Shown here piece by piece: positions 22,558-30,087 of a stretch of DNA of 34,707 bases (its first letter is position 1; every line of letters starts with the position of its first letter). The translations under genes were made by a program, and so were the position numbers. A model generated the notes under the pieces. That model made no database searches. It had not been told where the DNA came from and saw nothing but the letters and a program-made list of their open reading frames with translations. This DNA is from Lachnospiraceae bacterium (GTDB taxonomy: Bacteria > Bacillota > Clostridia > Lachnospirales > Lachnospiraceae): assembly GCA_017615545.1 (NCBI GenBank), contig JAFZZY010000012.1:1-34707 (forward strand). The letters run 5' to 3'.

Positions 22558-24011
22558 AACTGCTCCTTCAGCCACTCTGCCGTTTCCGCGGGCAATGTTA
22601 CTTCCGCCACGCGGCGTGTTGTCTCCGTGATCTTATACTCTTCATCGATCCGATAGCCGCAGACCCAGACGATCCGGTCGCCGTCCGCGACCACGGGCCA
22701 CCGATCGCGCAGTCCTGCGTCGATCTTCGCTTCCATCAATATCCGCGTCAGTTTCTTCTGCTCCCCGCCGGCCCCGATCACCATCCGATCGCCGCTCCTC
22801 CGGGTACGCAAACAAAACGACGTAACCATTTTATCATAATCCAGCCATTTCGTATAGACCGAACGCCTGATTTTTTCTTCGTGTTCCTTATAGAAATCCA
22901 GTCCGCCGTCGAAAACGCGGATCGAAAGTTCTCCGCCTGCGGCGCCCGTCTCGCCCTCCGGTCCGATCACGAGCCGGTCGAAGCTGCGCCGGGCCTTAAG
23001 CCCCTGCGGCAGCACAATCTGCCGCCCCGACTGTCCGTTCAGGAGCCCGCACACATCCTCGATATGTACCGCCTCGATGTTCGTCAGGTCGCCGGCCCTC
23101 ACGCGGCCGATGCACTCCCGCACCACATAGGCCTGCAGCGCCTCGGGCTGCTCTTTCAGCTCCCCTACAGGAACGCTGATGCTTCCGTTTTCCCACACGG
23201 CGTGGGTGTCCGCGAAGCGCGTCGCCTCCTGCAGCATATATTCTTCGATCTGCGCCAGCTGCCCGCGCAGTCTTTTCAGCGTCCGGGACAGGCTCTCCGG
23301 CTCCTCGCCGCGGGCCTCCGACATCGCCGGCAACACCCGGTGGCGGATCTTATTTCTCGTGTAATCGGTCAATGCATTGGTCGAGTCGTTTACATAGGCC
23401 TGCCCGCAGTCCTGCAGGTAGGTCTCGATCTGCGCACGGCTTACGCACAGCAGCGGGCGAATGACCCACAGATCCCCCGTCTCGGTCTCCATGCACCGCA
23501 CCGGTTTCATTCCGCACAGGCCCGAAAGGCCGCTGCCCCGAAGCATATTCAGAAGCATGGTCTCGTCCTCATCATCCCGATGATGGGCGACGGCGACGGC
23601 AACGTCGGGTGTGCCCCCGGCCTCATCCGTGTTTGTCTGCCCGGAAACCTCCTGAGCGATCACCTGCGCAAACGCCGCATAGCGCGCCCGGCGCGCTGCG
23701 AGCTCCTCGCTCTCCTTATTCTCGCGCGCCAGCTCCGGAACGTTCACATGAACGACCTTCAGCGGAATACTCATTTTTTCACACAACGCTTCACAAAATG
23801 TCATATCCCGGTCCGCCTCCGCGCCCCGGATGTGATGATGCACATGGATGGCGCGCACTTCGAAATGCTCCGCCGCAGAGAGGGTTTTAAGCACCAAAAG
23901 CAGGCAGACCGAGTCCGCCCCGCCGGACAGGCCCACATAGACCCGCCGGAAGCGCGAGAGCATCTGCTGCCGCTTCATGTATTCAGCCACTTCATTTTCC
24001 AGCCAAACCAT
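22554..24011 (-). CDS. tilS: tRNA(Ile)-lysidine synthetase
   Basis: TilS changes C34 of the CAU-anticodon tRNA-Ile to lysidine so that it reads AUA, an essential step. The PP-loop SGGADS is at residues 29-34. The second conserved stretch HHRDDEDETMLLNMLRGSGL begins at 143; the family more often has DDQ where this protein has DDE. The C-terminal tRNA-binding domains follow, with KLTRILMEAKI near the end. Length 485 is normal. The ATG at 24011 has an AGAGGGAG site and a clear promoter 40 bp upstream. It heads the tilS-hpt-ftsH operon, overlapping hpt by 4 bp. Confidence 0.96.
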   Translation of the reverse strand: MVWLENEVAEYMKRQQMLSRFRRVYVGLSGGADSVCLLLVLKTLSAAEHFEVRAIHVHHHIRGAEADRDMTFCEALCEKMSIPLKVVHVNVPELARENKESEELAARRARYAAFAQVIAQEVSGQTNTDEAGGTPDVAVAVAHHRDDEDETMLLNMLRGSGLSGLCGMKPVRCMETETGDLWVIRPLLCVSRAQIETYLQDCGQAYVNDSTNALTDYTRNKIRHRVLPAMSEARGEEPESLSRTLKRLRGQLAQIEEYMLQEATRFADTHAVWENGSISVPVGELKEQPEALQAYVVRECIGRVRAGDLTNIEAVHIEDVCGLLNGQSGRQIVLPQGLKARRSFDRLVIGPEGETGAAGGELSIRVFDGGLDFYKEHEEKIRRSVYTKWLDYDKMVTSFCLRTRRSGDRMVIGAGGEQKKLTRILMEAKIDAGLRDRWPVVADGDRIVWVCGYRIDEEYKITETTRRVAEVTLPAETAEWLKEQL

Positions 24012-24049
24012 TGCAAACTCCCTCTAAGTAACCATTTGACATCGCCTTC

Positions 24050-24078
24050 ATTATAGCAAAAGCAGGCAGAACACGCAA
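24050..24078 (-). promoter_or_regulatory. Promoter of tilS-hpt-ftsH
   Basis: On the minus strand -35 TTGCGT (24073-24078), a 17-bp spacer and -10 TATAAT (24050-24055). It starts directly behind the terminator of the exported-protein cassette. Confidence 0.78.
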
Positions 24079-24080
24079 GC

Positions 24081-24106
24081 AAAAAGCCCGCCGTTACGGC
24101 GGGCTT
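24081..24106 (-). terminator. Terminator of the exported-protein cassette
   Basis: A perfect 10-bp stem AAGCCCGCCG/CGGCGGGCTT (24084-24093 and 24097-24106) with a 3-nt loop is followed on the minus strand by TTTTT. It lies 7 bp beyond the stop of the last cassette gene. Confidence 0.95.
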
Positions 24107-24113
24107 AGAGGAA

Positions 24114-25427
24114 TCATGGAGCATGAAATGGTACGCAATTTGTGGTATCCCCTTCCCAAAAGTCTTTTGTTGGAATGTGGCAATAACTGATCCCCCACGA
24201 GGCTCCTAAATCAACAAATCCGTAACAGCTGTCTCCAATCATAATCATAGGCATGATCTTCTCTCGCGGAACAACGGTTCTCTTCAGAACATCTCCGGTG
24301 TTTTCGTCGATCAGCAAATATTCATTTGTTGTTTCTGAGTTATATACGAGCAGATGATCATCCGTACGAACACCTGCAGACACCAACGGAGCTTTTATTT
24401 CTCTAAGCGCCTCTCCATTGTATCTAAAAAGTCGGACTCCCCCTCCGGTTGCGCTCAATGCAAAGAAACCATTACAGAACTGCACGGACACGTATTGCTC
24501 ATCCTTTAGTATTACATTCAGCTTTCCGGTTGATATTTCATAGTCATAAATATCGACCAAGAGATGCCTTTGCTGTTCCTCCTGATACTGTTCGGCAGAT
24601 AACTCTGCATACTCCTCCGGTACAGTTCCGGTCAATTCTCCGTCCGGTCCCATATAAGGGAGGTCATTATGGGCATATGCGAAATACAGGTGATCCCCTC
24701 GAATATCATACTTGAAAATCCGAGAAGTGTAATTCTCACTTGTAAACACTTCCGTATGTTTCCCGTCGGCCAGATCCATTCGAACCAGTCCCGCAGAAAA
24801 TGTTTCCTTTGCCTCACCTACGACCCACGTGCTCTCCCCATTTTCAAGCGGAACTTCTATAGCATCGTACTGAGTCGAATACGCTGAAAAAAAGGCATCT
24901 TTTGAGAAAAAGATTTCTCCAAACATAAACTGTGGCGGAACTGTTCCGATCAACTTTCGGTTTTCCCCCTGCAGATCCGATCGATATATCCCCATATTAT
25001 TGTAGAAATATAAACGGTCTCCCCGGATCATCACCGGAGCCCCTGATATATTATAGGATATGCATCCCGGATCAACGATCTGTCCGCTAGTATCGCTTTT
25101 TGCACTTTCGTGTTCACACCCCGGGGAAAAACAATAGACCCGTTCACTTCCATCTGCTGCAATAAAGAAATGTAAACTTCCCTGATGGTCATGGTATAAC
25201 ATATACTTTTCAGTAATAAAACTATCCCCAAGAAAGAGTGAACATACAAAATCCGGATCCGGATCATAGGTGTCAATATTCATCGTCAAAGAGGGCTCAG
25301 CAGAAACCGAAGTGCGGATATTCGCTTCATCGGTGAACTGTATGGAGGGGGCTTGTTCCCCGGTATTTTTGCAGGAGCCTAAAAACAGAGTTGAGATCAA
25401 GAGCAAGGCAATACTTCTATTTCTCAT
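24114..25427 (-). CDS. Lipoprotein with beta-propeller-like pattern, unknown function
   Basis: The protein has 437 residues. The signal MRNRSIALLLISTLF leads to the lipobox LGSC, so it should be anchored outside the membrane. The mature part has regularly spaced strand pairs with recurring phrases such as GDRLYFYNNMGIYRSDLQGE, RGDHLYFAYAH and VQFCNGFFALSATGGGVRLF, the kind of repeat seen in DUF5050-like or other beta-propeller lipoproteins; this is inferred from pattern only. Cysteines at FSPGCEH and DPGC may form a disulfide. The ATG at 25427 follows GGGAGGCG. It lies 26 bp after the binding-protein-like gene and is the last of three exported proteins in an AT-richer block. Confidence 0.78.
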   Translation of the reverse strand: MRNRSIALLLISTLFLGSCKNTGEQAPSIQFTDEANIRTSVSAEPSLTMNIDTYDPDPDFVCSLFLGDSFITEKYMLYHDHQGSLHFFIAADGSERVYCFSPGCEHESAKSDTSGQIVDPGCISYNISGAPVMIRGDRLYFYNNMGIYRSDLQGENRKLIGTVPPQFMFGEIFFSKDAFFSAYSTQYDAIEVPLENGESTWVVGEAKETFSAGLVRMDLADGKHTEVFTSENYTSRIFKYDIRGDHLYFAYAHNDLPYMGPDGELTGTVPEEYAELSAEQYQEEQQRHLLVDIYDYEISTGKLNVILKDEQYVSVQFCNGFFALSATGGGVRLFRYNGEALREIKAPLVSAGVRTDDHLLVYNSETTNEYLLIDENTGDVLKRTVVPREKIMPMIMIGDSCYGFVDLGASWGISYCHIPTKDFWEGDTTNCVPFHAP

Positions 25428-25453
25428 CTAACGCCTCCCGAATAACATGTTTT

Positions 25454-26806
25454 TCAGTTTTTATTTCTGATCCACGCTTCAAACTGCTCATTATATTTGC
25501 GAAAAACTTCATCGTACTTTCCGGAGGTGTTAAAGAAATCGTCTAACAGGTTCGGAAAATTCGGGTTGATCCCTTCAAGTACCCCGCGAGGAGCTAAATG
25601 CACAGATCTATACATTTCTACCAACCTGTCGTAATAATCCCTCATGATATCATATTCCTTCGGGGTAATGTCCGGCCGGAATCCGGTCACACAGCTCGGA
25701 GAACAGCTGTTCAAATAGGAAGTTTTCTCTTTCCAGCCATCAGCATCAGCATCTTCATCACCCCAGCTGATCAAAGAAGCGATCTCCGGATCCGAATAAC
25801 AAAGACTTAACACCCGAAATGCCAAATCCTTATTCTGTGAAAAAGCCGAAACCCCGTAAGTTCCACCGTTATAACTGAACAACTCCTCTGACAAAACAAA
25901 CTGAGTAAAGCCATCCACCGGTTGATCCGTGCCGTGGGCAATATACGCAAAAGCATCTGCGGACACTTCCTCCGAAGAATTAATGTCGATCAATAATCCT
26001 GCCCGGTAATCCGAATACACCAGTTGCATAACTTCTTTGAAATTCGGTTTCTGCGTCAGATCGACAAACTTCCGTTCATTGATGTCAAAGGTAGCGAGAA
26101 AAACATCCTCAACACCCAAAAACTGCTTCATAGTTGCCATTCTCGTGGTTGTCAGAATCGGATGAGAGTCCGGTATACTTTTGCAAATGTCATGCAGCGA
26201 TTGGTACGAACCATCAAAAGAAGCTTCAAACGCATCTTTATAGAGATCGTTTACATTCAGAGATAACGCGGAAGCATCACCGTATCTCTCATTCGTCCTT
26301 CGAGGAATGAAATATATATCGCCATCGATCCTGATCCTCTCCCATTCAACTTCAGCAAATGCATTCAGCAATTGTTTTCCGACATCCGTTTCAAAGTATC
26401 CCGTCAGGGGGAGTAGTTCTCTTTTTGCAAACTCTGCGGAATCAAGAAAGCCACGTTCCCAAGCGCCGCTAGGGATAATATCCGGAACAGTCCCTTCTTT
26501 CTGTTTCTGCAGCCACGCATCATACTCTTTCCCCATACGATCCATACGCAAAAAAACAATGGTACAGTTGATCCCCTTTTCAAGCAGAAAAGATTGTATG
26601 CGATCTTGTGTTTCTTTTTTAAATGCTTGATCATACACCTGATTAGCCCATACGATATGCGGCGTGTCATCATTGTTCGTTATATCCGAATTCGAAAAAT
26701 CGGTGTCATTCTCGGGCTCGGAAGGCTGTTCTGAAGAGGTCCCGCGGCATGCGGTAATCAACAAAACAAAAAATAAAAACAATAACGTCAGTTGTCTCTT
26801 TTTCAA
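25454..26806 (-). CDS. Solute-binding-protein-like lipoprotein without neighbouring permeases
   Basis: The protein has 450 residues. The signal MKKRQLTLLFLFFVLLIT leads to the lipobox ITAC, then an acidic Ser/Asn/Asp linker, then a two-lobed binding-protein pattern (HIVWANQVYDQAFKK, VPDIIPSGAW, SFDGSYQSLHDICKSIPDS, NKDLAFRVLSLCYSDPEIAS) resembling family 1 extracellular binding proteins. No permease or ATPase gene is adjacent, so it may serve as a sensor or accessory surface protein or feed a transporter elsewhere. The start is TTG at 26804-26806 behind GGAGGAGTG. Base composition is clearly more AT-rich than the flanking operons, as for both its neighbours. Confidence 0.82.
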   Translation of the reverse strand: MKKRQLTLLFLFFVLLITACRGTSSEQPSEPENDTDFSNSDITNNDDTPHIVWANQVYDQAFKKETQDRIQSFLLEKGINCTIVFLRMDRMGKEYDAWLQKQKEGTVPDIIPSGAWERGFLDSAEFAKRELLPLTGYFETDVGKQLLNAFAEVEWERIRIDGDIYFIPRRTNERYGDASALSLNVNDLYKDAFEASFDGSYQSLHDICKSIPDSHPILTTTRMATMKQFLGVEDVFLATFDINERKFVDLTQKPNFKEVMQLVYSDYRAGLLIDINSSEEVSADAFAYIAHGTDQPVDGFTQFVLSEELFSYNGGTYGVSAFSQNKDLAFRVLSLCYSDPEIASLISWGDEDADADGWKEKTSYLNSCSPSCVTGFRPDITPKEYDIMRDYYDRLVEMYRSVHLAPRGVLEGINPNFPNLLDDFFNTSGKYDEVFRKYNEQFEAWIRNKN

Positions 26807-26850
26807 TTTTCACTCCTCCGTTTCTATTTATACCCATCAGGTAAGTGCAC

Positions 26851-27309
26851 TCAAGGAAGATACGGGGAAATATCTGTGGTCAAATCCGGATATGGAATAG
26901 GTGCCCCGCCATAAGTAGCCACATGTGATGAAACGACTTTGTAATAAAACTGGCGGGCTCCGGTCAAAGTATCACCATACACTTCTCTTGCGCCGTTGCC
27001 CGAAGCGTACTGGTAATTTGAGCCGAATGTTTCTGTACTAAAATCAACCCAATAAAATGTAGCCGTTACACTCACCCACGGAGTCGGACTCGAAGTCCAT
27101 GTTTCTGCACCCGCAGTCTTTTTGTTAATGTCTATTCCGTTCTTAAAGCGAACTTGAATAGGATCCGCACCGGACGGATAAAAGGCTGTCTCATACTTGG
27201 CATAATAGTAGTAGTTAGGTATGGCCATTTGTGAAGCTACGATACTAATCCCTTGTACAGTCAAAAGTGCCATCAAAAGTACTATGGGAAAAAGAATTTT
27301 CTTTCTCAT
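26851..27309 (-). CDS. Small secreted protein, unknown function
   Basis: The protein has 152 residues with a Sec-type signal peptide (MRKKILFPIVLLMALLTVQG then IVASQMA, probable cleavage near the ASQ-MA region). The mature part of about 125 residues is rich in Tyr, Thr, Ser and Gly, has no cysteine and reads like alternating beta strands (NYYYYAKYETAFYPSG, WVSVTATFYWVDFSTETFG, ARQFYYKVVSSHVATYGG), ending PYPDLTTDISPYLP. I cannot place it in a family; a small beta-sandwich effector, adhesin or bacteriocin-like product are all possible. The start at 27309 is set by CAGGAGGTAA; open codons run further upstream but across the promoter. It is the first gene of the cassette behind a near-consensus promoter, so it is likely the most strongly expressed. 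Confidence 0.75.
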   Translation of the reverse strand: MRKKILFPIVLLMALLTVQGISIVASQMAIPNYYYYAKYETAFYPSGADPIQVRFKNGIDINKKTAGAETWTSSPTPWVSVTATFYWVDFSTETFGSNYQYASGNGAREVYGDTLTGARQFYYKVVSSHVATYGGAPIPYPDLTTDISPYLP

Positions 27310-27365
27310 GTTAATTACCTCCTGATTTGATTTTAATATTGCACGCATTTTTGTTTCGTATCTCA

Positions 27366-27394
27366 ATTGTACCATGTTTATTTTCCCCTGTCAA
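27366..27394 (-). promoter_or_regulatory. Strong promoter of the exported-protein cassette
   Basis: On the minus strand a perfect -35 TTGACA (27389-27394), a 17-bp spacer and -10 TACAAT (27366-27371). The -35 segment is duplicated 16 bp upstream (see the repeat entry). Confidence 0.88.
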
Positions 27395-27410
27395 TATTTT
27401 TCCCTGTCAA
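27379..27410 (-). repeat. Tandem 16-bp duplication covering the -35 box
   Basis: TTGACAGGGAAAAATA is followed directly by TTGACAGGGGAAAATA on the minus strand (27395-27410 and 27379-27394). The duplication creates a second TTGACA 16 bp above the working -35 and could be a pair of regulator half-sites. Confidence 0.75.
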
Positions 27411-27418
27411 AATTTTTT

Positions 27419-27452
27419 AAAGCCGCCTCAATCTTGCAATTGAGGCGGCTTT
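27419..27452 (-). terminator. Terminator of the sodium:solute symporter gene
   Basis: A perfect 13-bp stem AAAGCCGCCTCAA/TTGAGGCGGCTTT (27419-27431 and 27440-27452, 8-nt loop) lies 20 bp beyond the symporter stop. The tail on the minus strand is only TTT before A residues. On the plus strand TTTT follows, so it could act in both directions. Confidence 0.72.
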
Positions 27453-27472
27453 TATCACAATAAGATATTAAT

Positions 27473-29020
27473 CTATTTATCTTCGATCGCGGTTCTTCTG
27501 GTAACCTCGACTTTTTCTTCGTAGCACTGGAACATCTTATCCGTGTGCTCCTTATTCATCTTCGGTGTGATCTTGCTGACGATCGGAACGATGATCAGGC
27601 CGCCTACCATAGCGATGGCACCTGCATTGATCGGAGAAGCGATGAACTTAAAGAACATATTGGCCACGGTGATGCCGACGCCGAATGCGAACGATGCCCA
27701 AACGGAGAGCTGCGTCGTGCCCTTCCAGTACAGGCCGTATACGAACGGTGCGAGGAATGCGCCTGCAAGTGCGCCCCACGAAATACCCATGAGCTGGGCA
27801 ATGAATGTCGGCGGATCTGCCGCGATCACAACGCTGATCACGATAAAGAATACGACGAAAATACGGATGCAAAGGAGCTGCTTGCGCTCGCTCATCTTCT
27901 TAACAATGGTACCGTTGATGAAGTCGAGGGTCAATGTGGAACTGGATGTCAGAACCAGCGATGACAAAGTCGACATAGATGCGGAAAGCACCAGCACGAT
28001 CACGATACCGATCAGGATATCCGGTAAGGAGGAAAGCATGGACGGGATGATGGCATCAAAAGCAACCGATTTGCTTCCATCAGCAGCAACTTTGTAAATA
28101 GCCTCACCGTCAAAGAGACGCGCAAAACCGCCCAGGAAGTAGCAACCGCCTGCGATAACTACCGCAAAGAAGGTGGATACGATCATACCGGTCTTGATGG
28201 CCTTCTCGCTCTTGATGGCGTAGAACTTCTGTACCATCTGCGGCAGACCCCAGGTACCGAGGGAAGTCAGGATGACAACGCCCAGCAGGTTCAGCGGGTC
28301 GGGTCCGAAGAAGGAGTCGAATACACCGGTCTGTGCGACTGCGAGTGTCTCGCCTTCCGCAGGCTTTACCTCTGACAGTTTGATCAGCGCCTGGCTGAAA
28401 CCACCCTGGCCGTTCAGAACTGCTGCGATGATCGCGATGATACCGCCGATCATGATAAGTCCCTGAACGAAGTCATTGAGCGCGGTCGCCATATAGCCGC
28501 CGAGCAAAACGTACACCGCGGTCAGGACCGCCATGGCGATAACACACCAGATGTACGGGATATCAAATGCCATTCCGAACAGACGGGACAGACCGTTGTA
28601 AACGGATGCCGTGTAGGGAATGAGGAATACGAATGCGATAGCCGAAGCCGCGATCTTAAGGGCGTCGCTGTCGAAACGCTTTCCGAAGAAATCGGGCATG
28701 GTCTTCGCGGACAGGGCCTGCGTCATGACACGGGTACGACGTCCCAGGATAGCCCAGGCCATCAAACTACCGATCACTGCGTTACCGATACCGATCCAGG
28801 TCGATGCGATACCATACTTCCAACCGAACTGTCCGGCGTAACCGACGAACACAACGGCGGAGAAATACGACGTTCCATATGCAAACGCGGAAAGCCACGG
28901 GCCCACACTGCGTCCGCCCAGGACGAAATCATTGACATTTTTCGCGTGCTTTCGGGAAATGAATCCGATCAGGATCATGCTCGCGAAAAACACGATAAGG
29001 AGCAAAATCTTAACAAACAT
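27473..29020 (-). CDS. Sodium:solute symporter (SSS family)
   Basis: This is a 515-residue transporter of the SSS/PutP superfamily with about 13 membrane segments (LeuT-like fold), importing an organic solute with sodium. Visible signatures: DFVLGGRSVGPWLSAFAYGTSYFSAVVFVG near the N-terminus, GGYMATALNDFVQG in the middle, and SASMSTLSSLVLTSSSTLTLDF, where the serines correspond to the second sodium site. Whether it carries proline, pantothenate or another compound cannot be told. The ATG at 29020 follows GGGAGGCACC; 20 codons of open frame upstream (to 29080) precede that site and were rejected. It has its own promoter and an operator-like palindrome, and a terminator behind it. The sodium gradient made by an OadB pump could drive it. 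Confidence 0.92.
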   Translation of the reverse strand: MFVKILLLIVFFASMILIGFISRKHAKNVNDFVLGGRSVGPWLSAFAYGTSYFSAVVFVGYAGQFGWKYGIASTWIGIGNAVIGSLMAWAILGRRTRVMTQALSAKTMPDFFGKRFDSDALKIAASAIAFVFLIPYTASVYNGLSRLFGMAFDIPYIWCVIAMAVLTAVYVLLGGYMATALNDFVQGLIMIGGIIAIIAAVLNGQGGFSQALIKLSEVKPAEGETLAVAQTGVFDSFFGPDPLNLLGVVILTSLGTWGLPQMVQKFYAIKSEKAIKTGMIVSTFFAVVIAGGCYFLGGFARLFDGEAIYKVAADGSKSVAFDAIIPSMLSSLPDILIGIVIVLVLSASMSTLSSLVLTSSSTLTLDFINGTIVKKMSERKQLLCIRIFVVFFIVISVVIAADPPTFIAQLMGISWGALAGAFLAPFVYGLYWKGTTQLSVWASFAFGVGITVANMFFKFIASPINAGAIAMVGGLIIVPIVSKITPKMNKEHTDKMFQCYEEKVEVTRRTAIEDK

Positions 29021-29086
29021 AGGTGCCTCCCATTCGGCCGGTCCACGATGCCGGCCACTCTTTCTAACCCACTTTTTCACATCAAT

Positions 29087-29103
29087 GCGTTAAATTTTAA
29101 CGC
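29087..29103. promoter_or_regulatory. Operator-like perfect palindrome below the symporter promoter
   Basis: GCGTTAAATTTTAACGC is a perfect 17-bp palindrome about 15-31 nt downstream of the predicted start of the symporter transcript. A further half-site CTTTAATGCG (29103-29112) lies next to it. The position suits a repressor that blocks elongation or initiation. Confidence 0.55.
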
Positions 29104-29124
29104 TTTAATGCGATAAACAATCAT

Positions 29125-29153
29125 AGTATGGCATAGATCCTGACATTTGTCAA
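29125..29153 (-). promoter_or_regulatory. Promoter of the symporter gene
   Basis: On the minus strand a perfect -35 TTGACA (29148-29153), a 17-bp spacer and -10 CATACT (29125-29130). Confidence 0.72.
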
Positions 29154-29256
29154 GAGGTTTTTATTCTCATGTTTAAAAAACTCGGAGATACAATAAGAAG
29201 GCAATGGCAGGCTTAATCTTTTTTCAATTCATTTGTAAACATTTGCAGACAACTGC

Positions 29257-29285
29257 TTGCATTCTTCGATTATTCATGCTATAAT
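29257..29285 (+). promoter_or_regulatory. Promoter of the toxin-antitoxin module
   Basis: -35 TTGCAT (29257-29262), a 17-bp spacer and -10 TATAAT (29280-29285), about 30 bp upstream of the antitoxin start. It diverges from the symporter promoter. Confidence 0.8.
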
Positions 29286-29315
29286 ACAGTTAGCAAATAC
29301 AAAGGAGGTATCATT

Positions 29316-29597
29316 ATGGCTAATACTTTGATCCAATTTCGTGAGGACGAGACAAAGCGTATTAAGGCAAGTCGTATTTGTGAGCAGCTCGGCATTGACC
29401 TGATCACATATCTCCGCATCTGCATTGACCGCCTGAATATGGAGGAAGGCATCCCCTTCAGCATGAAACTCGAGAAGCGCCCCGAAAACCCGGGGATCTC
29501 TGCGCTCAAACGAGCTGCCAGGATCGCCGAAGAAAATGGCATTTCCGAAATGACCCTGGATGAGATCAACGCTGAAATCGCTGCTGCAAGGAGATGA
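29316..29597 (+). CDS. RelB/DinJ-type antitoxin
   Basis: This is a 93-residue protein whose N-terminus (NTLIQFREDETKRIKASRICEQLGIDLITYLRICIDRL) has the strand and two helices of a ribbon-helix-helix DNA-binding domain as in RelB/DinJ antitoxins. The rest is a charged helix that would wrap the toxin. It starts behind AAAGGAGGT and its stop lies 4 bp before the toxin start. By family rule it should neutralise the toxin and repress its own promoter. It and the toxin are the only plus-strand genes in the window. Confidence 0.82.
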   Translation: MANTLIQFREDETKRIKASRICEQLGIDLITYLRICIDRLNMEEGIPFSMKLEKRPENPGISALKRAARIAEENGISEMTLDEINAEIAAARR

Positions 29598-29601
29598 TTG
29601 G

Positions 29602-30021
29602 ATGAGATTTTACGCCGTAATCGACACAAATGTTCTCGTTTCTGCCATGCTAAAATGGGAATCGACTCCCGGAAGCATCTTGGAATTGGCACTCGACGGT
29701 CCCATCATACCGGTTCTGAATGAAGCGATCCTGACAGAATATAGGGAAGTCCTGCTTCGGCCCAAATTCCATCTTACGCCCGATATAGTAACGGACATCA
29801 TTAATTCCATCCGTGAAGTTTCCGTCTTTGTTGATGCTGAGCATATCGAGATCGATCTGCCGGATCCAAAAGACCTGGTTTTCTATGAAGTGGTAATGGA
29901 AAAACGCAAAGAGACGGATGCATGCCTGGTCACCGGAAACATTAAGCATTTTCCTAGCAAGCCTTTTATCGTTACTCCTCGGGAAATGCTGGATATCATA
30001 CTGAAAAAGATGGACATGTAA
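29602..30021 (+). CDS. PIN-domain toxin (putative ribonuclease)
   Basis: This is a 139-residue PIN-fold protein of the COG1569 type, predicted to cut RNA with a metal centre of acidic residues. Visible: the first strand FYAVIDTNVLVSAML with D8, E46 in LTEYREVLLRPKF, and D106 in TDACLVTGNIKHFP. The last motif has TGN where many relatives have TGD, so one acidic position may be replaced. The start ATG at 29602 lies 8 bp behind AAGGAG, which overlaps the end of the antitoxin gene; an earlier in-frame ATG at 29560 lies inside the antitoxin and is not credible. It forms a two-gene operon with the RelB-type antitoxin. Confidence 0.85.
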   Translation: MRFYAVIDTNVLVSAMLKWESTPGSILELALDGPIIPVLNEAILTEYREVLLRPKFHLTPDIVTDIINSIREVSVFVDAEHIEIDLPDPKDLVFYEVVMEKRKETDACLVTGNIKHFPSKPFIVTPREMLDIILKKMDM

Positions 30022-30046
30022 CCCTTGTTCACCAAATGATAAACCT

Positions 30047-30081
30047 AAAAAATCCGCCGGATACCGATCGGTATCCGGCGG
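30047..30081. terminator. Bidirectional terminator between the toxin gene and truA
   Basis: A perfect palindrome with 12-bp arms (30054-30065 and 30070-30081, CCGCCGGATACC and its complement, GATC loop) is flanked by six A (30047-30052) on the truA side, giving TTTTTT for the minus transcript, and by TTTATATTAATAT on the plus side. It serves the two convergent transcripts. Confidence 0.92.
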
Positions 30082-30087
30082 TTTATA

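Noticed and set aside
26851..27309. Lactococcin-972-type bacteriocin
   Set aside because: The protein is secreted and small, but it is longer than that family and I see neither its conserved core nor the usual ABC-type immunity genes nearby.
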